A stretch of 64,000 bases of DNA, from contig CM037590.1 in NCBI GenBank assembly GCA_021018995.1, positions 65,567,597 to 65,631,596 of the forward strand, given 5' to 3'. The stretch's first letter is position 1. Every line of letters starts with the position of its first letter. Positions 56,381 to 64,000 of the stretch are shown here, in pieces. This stretch comes from Chloranthus sessilifolius. Lineage: Eukaryota > Streptophyta > Magnoliopsida > Chloranthales > Chloranthaceae. The notes below the pieces were generated by a model. It saw nothing but the letters and a program-made list of their open reading frames with translations. It had not been told where the DNA came from and did not search any database. A program made the translations under genes and the position numbers.

Positions 56381-57697
56381 CCAAATATTTTTTTTTTCTT
56401 TTGGCATGACTCTGGATCTAAGTTGCAATAATATGGTTTATTCACACGTGGACACCGTCCATTTATCAGGATCGGTTACATAAATTTTCAGTACTTCCCC
56501 TTTGGACTTTATCAGGTTCCACATTCTATTCCACTTTATACCAACCCTAGGCCTGGAGGATTTGCCTGTTTACTTCCGATGAGGGAAGTACTACTCAAGA
56601 CCTTTGTCCTTAATCTACGCGGGGATCCTCATCTCTACATATAATCTTAATAATATCCGTTTTATCTTTCTGCAAAGAATCAGGAACAACATATTAATAA
56701 ATGGTCTAATTAATAACATACACACATTCTTTCTGCATTTTCTCAGGCTATTTAAATCACAACATAATAATTATAAGATATGACATTCCCATAATAAGGA
56801 ATAAGTTACTTGCGTTGGATGATATTTCCTCGAGAAGGTTCAGGGTGTATGTAGGTCCTATCAATAGGGTCAATAATAAATCTTAATAATGGTATCTACG
56901 GTGGCCACTTTTAAGCTTAACAATTTATATTTATAAGAAGGTTCCAGCCATCTAATTAGGGTGGCTGAGTCACACAAATCAAACAGTTGGGTCACTACCA
57001 TTTGCCACGTGGCCCCAAGTGGTGAAAATTTTCATTTACTGATTTTGATAATAAAATTAAAAGATAACACTTTTAGGTGCAAGAACCAACCATAGAAGGA
57101 GGAGGCAGAGCCTACCATCGACTTAGGAAGTCGGGCAATAATTCGGTTTAGGAGGTAGAGCCTACCATAAATTAGGAGGCGTAGCCATCCATAAAATCAG
57201 ACAAGTCCGTTAGGAGGCAGACCTACCATAAATTAGGAGGCAAAGCCATCCATAAAGAAAGAGAAGAAAATGTTAGTAACATAAAAATAGTTTTTAAAAG
57301 GAAAATTTAAATGGCTATATACTGACTCAGGCTTAAAGAGAGAAAGGAAGAAAATAACGAGAAGTTATTTGCTAAAAACAAAAAGACAGAAAAGAAGGGA
57401 AAGAAAGTAAGAAAGAGAGAGTAATAAAGAGAATAGAGAAAGGGGCAAAGAGAAATAGAGAAAGAGACAAGGAGAAATAGAAAAGAGACAAGGAGAAATA
57501 AGAAGGGGATAAACAAAGAGAATAAAAAATTGAGTGTGGGGACCTGAGTACCCCACTCTCTTTTTATAGCATGTAGAGTCGGTAGAGTCGGTTGAGTGAG
57601 GGAGTTGGTAGAAAGGTTGGGTCACGGGTCGGAATCGGGTCCAAGTGGGTCGAGTCACTGGTCGGGTCGGGTCACAAGTTCGGTCACGGGTCTAACA
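56380..57697 (-). mobile_element. LTR (minus orientation), left edge uncertain
   Basis: On the minus strand it begins TGTTAGACCCGTGACC at 57697 and has GCTATAAAAAGAGAG (about 57573-57558) as a clear TATA box, then a purine/pyrimidine-rich leader. It also has tandem TTAGGAGGCAGAGCCTACC units (57096-57260, plus-strand notation), a feature I recall from some plant Gypsy LTRs. It interrupts a Copia pol remnant that resumes ISFSQRKYSLDLL at 57698. The distal LTR end and target duplication could not be located. Pyrimidine-rich frames over 57300-57650 are antisense artefacts. Confidence 0.55.
57096..57260. repeat. Tandem AGGAGGCAGAGCCTACCATAAA units
   Basis: About five degenerate units, in two alternating types: GGAGGYAGAGCCTACCATAAA and GGAGGCRWAGCCATCCATAAA. 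They lie in the transcribed part of the LTR. Confidence 0.75.
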
Positions 57698-57982
57698 ATA
57701 TCTTTCTCATAGAGGAAATACTCTCTTGATTTGTTGTGAGGCACTGATATTCTTGGATGTAGACCTGCCTAGTCTCCCATGTATCCTAAAGATTATCTTC
57801 ATGCTGATAGTGGAGAGTCTCTTTTTGCTCCATCTGAGTATCAACGTCTTGTGAAGCATCTAAATATTTTACTGATACTTGGCTAGACCTTATATTTGTT
57901 ATTTCTATTGGCACTCAGTTCATGCAGGTTCTAAGGGCACCTCATCTTGATGTTGGACGTCATCTGTTACGCTGCATTAAGA

Positions 57983-60097
57983 GATAAAATCTATGAAACT
58001 AAACTAGCTATGGACCCTTTTCTTTCTTCTTCACATCTCTTGTTCTCCCTTTCAAGTTGAGCATTGATGACAATGATGCTTCAACTTGCCAAGGGTAAGA
58101 AGCACAAAAAACAATCTTCAACTGGCCAAAAACAGCACACAAGGGGTTATACACCCACTTTTTCTTCTTCTACACCTTCTAGCACACAAGTGAAATAAAC
58201 AGAGGCACTCAGTAACATAGGATTGAGAGGTAGCGAATGTATCTTCATACCCACTTGCACGGGTTTTACATCGACTCTTTAATATTGCCATAGGAGATTC
58301 ACCTCTAATAATCACTTTCGGTCCTTCCATGTGTTTGATAACTCATCAACACGCGGCCTTTTCGATGCATAAACAACCCCCTACTAAGGTCAATACCACT
58401 GTCTACACAACCTTTCAAAAAAATGTTGTAAGTCAATAAGCAATGTTTACACAAACATTTCATCAAACACCTGCAACACACAAATTTGTACACCCCTCCA
58501 AAAACTGGGTATCTCAGCCCGCACATACCAGGGATTAACCCAGCCACCAAAAATCTGTTGTTCACAGGCACACAACTAGTAATGCTGAAAAACAACCTTG
58601 CTGTGTATACATCACTATTCCACCAAAAAAGAACTGCAGAAATAACACCTTAACAAGGTCCCTGCAGAGACTTGATTCAACTATGAAGATCCTGATTCTA
58701 CCAACGCAACAAGGCACTACACAGTGCTCTTCACAACAGCCAGCAAGATGTGATTCATACACAAACTTTTGAGCCATTCCAGACCAAACAAATACCAATC
58801 AGTCATCCAAAGTCATTTTCAGTAGACATACCACCATTCACAGCCATTTATACCAAGGTCCATTAACCATAAAAAAAAACTGACATATAAACAGCTACTA
58901 CACATTGGATGCAGCAAATCTTTCGTAAAACCTCATCAGCACAAAGGAAACACATATTCTGATATCAATGGGAGTGGTTTCGGCAAGAAATGACAATTCC
59001 GGCGATAGTTATATAGTTCCGGAAATGATTAGTCATCGGAGGGTCACAAACATTCTTAGAAAAATAAGATTATTGGAGTTTTAATGCAACTAGATATGAT
59101 TATTTACCCTTTTCGGAGCTTTCGTGTGGAGTTAGAACAAGAAATAGGCCAACAAAACTGATCTGGAACAGATCTGGCAGAGGATGCTTGCCAGAGATGC
59201 CAGAAAGGCCTTCAAAAGTCCACTTTCCGATGGTCTTTTGGAGTCGATGAAGAAAACAAAAATGCTCAGACAAGGGTTCTGATCCAAACCCTGGCTCCAT
59301 ATCCGGATTCCGACACCGGAGATCCAACGATGTTGATATCAGTGATGACGTCAACAAACCTTCAACGATTTATTTTATTTTATTTTATTGTCTTTGACAT
59401 GGATCAACCGCTCTGAAACCAAGATAAAATCTATAGAACTAAGCTAGCTATGGATCGTTTTAGGGTTTATTATTCTTAGAGAATGAGGGAGAGAGGAGAG
59501 AAAGAAATGCATAAAAGATTACATTGTTTCATTCATTCATAGTGGAATTACATGGAATGTACCCTTTATACAGGAGCAATCCTAATTACTAATGACACCA
59601 TACATTACTCATGACCCCACTTACTAACATGACACACCATACTTAACTCTAATACTACCAACACACCACACACAAACTACTAACACACCATGACACATTG
59701 ACACTAATTCTACAATCTCCAACACTCCCCCTCAAGTTGGTTTATCCATGACGTGGATATCCAACTTGCCCACAAATACATAACAAAATATGCTTGTTTA
59801 CATCATCATCTCCCCCTTACTTAATACGGTCAACAACATAAAGTGTCCAAGAATCAACCATCAATGTGGTGCAACTACTTGCACTCATGTGACCATTTGG
59901 TAGTCACCATGATCCCTTAACAACTTGGTGCACTCAAGCGGCCATGTGAGCAAGTGGGGTCATGAGTAATGAATGAAACAGTAGAATCTTTTGTGCATTT
60001 CTCTCTCTCTCTCTCTCTCTCTCTCCCTGTAATAATAATAAATCTTAAAAGGGTCCATAGCTAGTTTAGTTTTATAGATTTTATCTTTGAGTTCTCA
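57983..60097. mobile_element. Insertion in the Copia remnant bounded by inverted LTR ends
   Basis: The left end AGATAAAATCTATGAAACTA followed by AACTAGCTATGGACCC is the inverted complement of the right end GGGTCCATAGCTAGTTTAG then TTTTATAGATTTTATCTT. A third copy at 59421 has the left orientation. The copy at 59421-59727 has LTR features (minus start TGTTGGAGATTG after TTGAGGGGGAG; minus end followed by TGGTTTCAGAGCGG). The right end (about 59935-60097) is a shortened inverted copy of that LTR. The 1.4 kb between has no recognised gene. Confidence 0.6.
59421..59727 (-). repeat. Minus-strand LTR with adjacent PBS and purine tract
   Basis: The minus strand starts TGTTGGAGATTGTAG at 59727 and ends TAGATTTTATCTT at 59421. 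Directly beyond its end lies GGTTTCAGAGCGG (59420-59408), a tRNA-Met-type PBS with changes. Directly before its start lies CCAACTTGAGGGGGAG (59728-59743), a polypurine tract. Having both signals on one LTR suggests a tandem or recombined element. Confidence 0.6.
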
Positions 60098-60547
60098 TGA
60101 AAATGGTCTATCCTACTCTATCTAGGCATTCATTTATAAGTTGCTGTAGTAATGTCGATTATGTTGTGGCACCTATTGATCATCGATCTACTTCTGGACA
60201 CTGTGCATTCCTTGGAGGTAATCTCGTAGCATGGAAAAGTAAAAGTAAGATGTGATATTTCAATATATTTCTGAAGCTGAGTATAAATCTATGGCACAAG
60301 TGAACTTTTATATCTTAGATCTCTCTGAGTTCGGATCTCCTCTTCCTATGCTCCTTCGTTGTGACAACTAGGTTACCATTATACCACATCTGACTTGATT
60401 CTTCATGAAGGAACCAAGTATCTTGGACACGCTCAAAGTTTTTTTTTTTGATCAGTTGGATGATTTCTTCACTATGACGGTTGGCCCTTCTCTACTTCAA
60501 GATATTCTGGGCGTGATAGATATCTATGCACTAGCTTGAGGGGCAGT

Positions 60548-60692
60548 GTTGGGATATATGATATGTGTTACTGTGGTGTGTTAGTGGTAATTCTGGGTGG
60601 GCGTGTTGTAAGAGTATTATTGTGTTTGGGTAGTAATACAAAATCCAATAAGGACTCTAACCATAATTAGGTCATTTGCCCCCTCCCCTCCC

Positions 60693-60763
<71 letters not shown>

Positions 60764-60947
60764 CATCATCATTATCATCTTGCGCTGTCAAGCATGTAGA
60801 CGCAGGTTTTTATACGTAGAGCGGTTTCTTTGTGTAAAAATTCAAAGGTTAGGTCTGTATCCCGTCCACCCCCAGCACCCTATATGTACGGGTTTAGAAA
60901 TGGGTAATGGCGATATTTGTCATCATCATTTTCTTCCTCTAACCTGA
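60548..60947 (+). repeat. 3' LTR start of the Copia remnant, with (CT)n(AT)n array
   Basis: TGTTGGGATATATGATATG follows the purine tract CTTGAGGGGCAGT at about 60534-60547, the standard Copia arrangement. A CT run (about 60693-60709) passes into AT (to about 60759). The LTR right end is not defined; the next element begins at 60948. Confidence 0.6.
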
Positions 60948-61344
60948 GGTAGCGTGCAAGCGGTGAAGAGAAAATTAAAGTTCAGAATTAAAAATAATTT
61001 AAGACTCGCCTTATTAAGCAAAATATCTAACAAGAAGAGAGATAAAAAGAACACCTTCACAAGGATTCCGGTCGCCAAAAGAATTCTTCAGATTTTTCAC
61101 GCAGAAAAAAATATTCATTCACTAAACTCTGATCTCTATGTCTTTGATTACGTATATATAAAGTTGTAAAAAGTAAATCCTAATTTACTTCTATTTCCTA
61201 TTTAGACTCCTACTCTATGTAAGATTAATATCCATCAATCTTAACCTAATAAAATAGAAACTAATTATAACATTTACTCATCCTCCTCATCAATCTCAAC
61301 CCAATAAAATTGAAGAAATAAAACTAAAATAGAAAGTCTTAACA
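60948..61344 (-). repeat. 3' LTR of the gag-protease element (about 397 bp)
   Basis: On the minus strand it begins TGTTAAGACTTTC at 61344 and ends near CGCTACC at 60948. The right edge is inferred from the TG start; the left edge from alignment with 63340. Confidence 0.55.
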
Positions 61345-61902
61345 TTTTTGGACAGGTCCGAGGATTTATTTCCCTTTTTGGAAAAGTGTATCTTGGGTTC
61401 TCTAATTCAGCTTCGTGCAAATGTTAAGGAGATATAATGCCAGCTGTTTTGTGATTTTAAACCTTCCTATTATGGTAAAACTCATGTAGCAATAGCAGGA
61501 CTTAAAATCACAAACTCTTTCCTTTTCAGGTCACGTGATAACTTAAGTTATCATGTGACTTTTAACTCACTTAATGGGTTTTATTTAATTCCCAGTTGCA
61601 GCCCATAACACGTCCCATACCTGGCCCTATATTAATTCTTTATGGGCCCATTTTCTGCTCTCAAATTTTGTGAAATCTGAACCTCTTTTCTGCTCATTAT
61701 TTTCCTGCACCTGCCCCTTCTTGGACCCCTTTTGGACCAGCAACCAGTTCCTCACAGCAGTCTGTAATTCCCTCTTGAAACTACTGTAAAACCCCTTCAA
61801 TCTCAATATTAACCCGATCTTACTACTACCCCTCCATCATCACCTTCTTCAATTTTTTGATCGCATTATTCTCTCTGGATTGAAAGAAACTTGATCTCGA
61901 GT

Positions 61903-62380
61903 TTAATTTGTAACAATTACTTCTCTTATTTTTAGACCCTTGCAATTATCCTTCTTCGATTCGAGGATGAGGGTAGAACAAGGGTGATGCATGTGGATAT
62001 GCGGTGTGACTTCACGTTGTGGCATGAGTGTCACACTTTTGCCATATTTGGTGGAAGTGTAAACATTCTTTGCTCTGTGAAAGGTGACATCATAGTCATA
62101 TTGCCAAGGCCGTCTCAATAAGATGTGGCACTCGTTCATCGGAATTATGTTGCACCATGCCTCATTTTCGTAAGTTGATCCAATCAACATTTTTACTGAA
62201 CATTTATTCTTGACCTTGATTTCTCCGCCATTTTTGAAACATGCAACATTGTACTGTTCATCAAGTTTCTTCACCGGTAATTTCAATCTTTCTACCATCC
62301 TTTTCGACATCAAAGTTTCCCGTCCTTCTGGTATCAATAATGATGGAAGACAATTTCCCTCTTGACGTACATATCGTTTG
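61903..62380 (-). pseudogene. Gypsy retropepsin-like region
   Basis: The minus strand reads MSKRMVERLKLPVKK, KCSVKMLIGSTYENEAWCNI, IPMNECHILLRRPWQYDYDV and KSVTLMP. The MVERLKLP and CHILLGRPWQYD blocks are diagnostic of Ty3/Gypsy aspartic proteases; here the GRPWQYD glycine is arginine. The catalytic D-S/T-G upstream of SKRMVERL is not visible (it reads PEGRETLM), so the enzyme would be inactive. The frame stops at 61903 without entering reverse transcriptase. Confidence 0.75.
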
Positions 62381-62399
62381 AAAAAGATTGGTACGCAGC

Positions 62400-63300
62400 T
62401 ATCCCTCGTGATCTTCTTTAATTGGCAACTCGATTACTCGGGAAGTTGTCAATGCTTCTCGACGTCTCCTTCAACAATAATCTCCTCTGTACCTTCTTCT
62501 CCATCTTTATGGTGCTAGACTGTCATAAAAAGAGGCGGGCAGCGGCTCATTTGGAGCCGTTTCCTATGTGTTTCACCTCCGGTTTGCTCTGGTAAGTTTA
62601 CGCGTAAATCGGCTGACCTTTTGGGACATTTGTAGGACCTGTGCCCATCTCTATTGCACCAAAAACACTTGATAACCTGCCCAACAGCTGTATTTCATCA
62701 TTTTCACTTCACATTCGTGGTAGAAGGTGCTAGTTTCATTTATTCTTTAGTCGCAAATTTTTCGGATGAAGTAGAACCCCCTTCTATCTTCATTCCAATG
62801 ATGACTGCTACTCCTCTTGTCTTTCCTCCACTTTTGAAGCCAATTGTAGGGTTTCTTCAAGGCTGTTAATTGGATGTAAATTAGTTACATCTTGAATCTC
62901 TAACTGTAGACCGCCAATATATCTGGAAACGGTCCTCTGTTTCGTTCAAATTGTTACGGATAGAGAGTTAGTGAAGCTCTTCCGTATATTGAGAGACGGT
63001 TAATGAAACTGTTGAAGTCAATGGAACTGTTGAAAAAGGATTCGAGCATAATCCGATTGTAGGAATTGTTGTTGTAGCTTCCTTTTCATAACTCGAAGAT
63101 CGACACGATGATCATCCCTACCATTTTCATTTCTAAGAGAATGTTGAGGGTTCTCTTGATGCAATATGACTTGCGTTAGGCTATCTAAATGTTTATATAA
63201 TTATTGAATGGAGTCATGGAAACTCTAAATTTCATGATCTCTCCTAGCTCGATTTCTACGAGGCAACATCTCAATTTCACGGATTTTGAGGTGTGTAGGA
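62400..63300 (-). pseudogene. Gypsy gag remnant with CCHC zinc knuckle
   Basis: The minus strand encodes KCFWCNRDGHRSYKCPKR (about 62672-62620), a CX2CX4HX4C knuckle, followed by loss of frame. Upstream sequence toward 63300 is weakly gag-like with several stops. It lies between a degenerate PBS and the protease region, in the order expected for gag. Confidence 0.65.
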
Positions 63301-63339
63301 ATCAAGTGCAAGGATTACCCGGGCTCTAATTCAAATTGA

Positions 63340-63549
63340 TGTAGCATGGAAGAGGCGAATAGAGAATTAAAGTTATGGATTTAAAATAATGTAAGATTCA
63401 CCTTATTTAACAAAATATCTAATAAGAAGAAAGAAAAAGAACACCTTCACTAGGATTCCCGATCACCAAAATAATTCTTCAAATTTTTCACATAGAAAAA
63501 AAATACACATTCCCTAAAATCTGAGTGTCTTTGATTACATATAAACAAA
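63340..63549 (-). repeat. 5' LTR (truncated) of the gag-protease element
   Basis: Aligns to 60948-61165 from TGTAGCATGGAAG to TCTTTGATTACATATA. Identity stops abruptly after AAACAAAG at 63549, so the U3 part was replaced or interrupted. Confidence 0.65.
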
Positions 63550-63876
63550 GATTGGGCAATGGTCAGGTCCAACCATGTTGAACTGGTTTTTGAGTTCAAC
63601 CGCATCTGCAACCCTTGGATAAGAGCGAACCTTGACTGCATGTCTGTAAGCAACAAATTTGCGTAGAATATAAATTCAACACAAATCAATCATAACAGAT
63701 TTCCCCTCGCTAGGAGAGGATTTTATTGAAAATGACGGACTTTACACTTTCGGGTATCACAATTGATTCTCCATTAATTACATCAAAATCGAATACCTTT
63801 GATTAAAAGCTACTAAAGAAAAGTAAAATAATTACATCTCTGAAATAAACAAAATAAATCCCAAGTCTAAGTCTTC

Positions 63877-63924
<48 letters not shown>

Positions 63925-64000
63925 CCAAGAACACCCACATTTTTCTTATATATATATACATATAGGATCTTGGGAAGCTTAGAAAATCCAGCCCGATTAA
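63550..64000. other. Window end, no recognised gene; (AT)n array
   Basis: An AT run occupies about 63880-63920. The preceding 300 bp shows no recognised element ends. Confidence 0.5.

Larger units (their letters stand above)
57698..60547 (+). pseudogene. Copia pol C-terminal remnant (RT end and RNase H), interrupted
   Basis: Plus strand 57698-57982 reads ISFSQRKYSLDLL, ADSGESLFAPSEYQRLVKHL, then GTQFMQVLRAPHLDVGRHLL and RCIK, the end of Copia reverse transcriptase. After an insertion (57983-60097) it resumes with VDYVVAPIDHRSTSGHCAFL, GGNLVAWKSKSK and, in a shifted frame, SEAEYKSMAQ and LRCDN (about 60160-60365), the RNase H domain. A purine tract TTGAGGGGCAG leads to an LTR at 60548. Many stops and frameshifts; upstream pol is absent, cut off by the LTR ending at 57697. 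Confidence 0.8.
60948..63549 (-). mobile_element. LTR retrotransposon with gag and protease remnants (Gypsy-type)
   Basis: Direct repeats 60948-61344 and 63340-63549 share about 200 bp from GTAGCRTGSAAG to TCTTTGATTAC. The right copy is truncated at 63549 by unrelated sequence. On the minus strand, a degenerate PBS (TTGAATTAGAGCCCGGG, about 63336-63320) follows the right LTR. The interior carries a CCHC gag (about 63300-62400) and an aspartic protease region (62380-61903) but no reverse transcriptase or integrase, so the element was non-autonomous or internally deleted. Confidence 0.7.

Noticed and set aside
57307-57658. Two minus-strand frames rich in F, L and S that look like membrane proteins
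   Set aside because: They arise from a purine/pyrimidine-biased LTR leader; composition alone explains them.
56330-57702. atatc as target duplication of the minus-strand LTR
   Set aside because: atatc follows 57697 and an atatc occurs near 56350, but it is not next to a TG/CA LTR end.

Overview
This window is plant nuclear DNA from a repeat-rich intergenic region, almost certainly a flowering plant. The evidence is the mix of elements: plant-type LINEs, Copia and Gypsy retrotransposons, a TNP2-type CACTA transposon, an Ac-like hAT transposon, MULE-like and Tourist-like MITEs, TRIMs, and long AT, GA and TTA microsatellites. I find no intact host gene with confidence. Every recognisable protein is transposon-derived and most are broken by stops or frameshifts. 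The species cannot be named from this.

Layout. 0-6.8 kb is a field of short non-autonomous DNA elements (hAT-, MULE-, CACTA- and Tourist-like), several with visible target-site duplications (TSDs). 6.8-33.2 kb is one minus-strand LINE cut into five pieces by successive insertions: a solo LTR (6947-7493), a TRIM (9358-10462) that itself carries a MITE, a 9.4 kb CACTA transposon (10521-19887), and a 12.6 kb Copia element (20279-32913). The Copia element is also invaded. Its 5' LTR holds a 2.2 kb DNA element (20342-22575) that contains a MULE-MITE. Its body holds a solo-LTR-like element (25971-31526), which is split by a 4.05 kb LTR-like element (26621-30673). Excising the inserts rejoins the LINE reading frame at the CACTA and Copia joints.

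33.2-38.7 kb returns to MITEs and a recent tandem duplication around an AT array. 38749-44702 is a hAT transposon with a perfect 8 bp TSD, a decayed transposase and an inserted LTR. 45.2-46.3 kb is a second LINE 3' end split by a solo LTR. 47.3-50.7 kb has two hAT-like elements with the same terminal motif but different internal word repeats, and a TRIM array with three LTRs. 50.9-56 kb is the least repeat-like part: a pyrimidine-rich leader-like stretch and an unrecognised minus-strand reading frame, both weak candidates for host sequence. 56.4-64 kb holds a minus-strand LTR, a plus-strand Copia pol remnant interrupted by LTRs in opposite orientations, and a minus-strand gag/protease LTR element.

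Nothing here acts as a pathway. The content is a stratified record of transposition. Insertion order can be read from the nesting: LINE first, then the Copia, CACTA, TRIM and solo-LTR insertions, then MITEs and LTRs inside those. Boundaries given with TSDs are read directly from the bases; others are approximate and say so.
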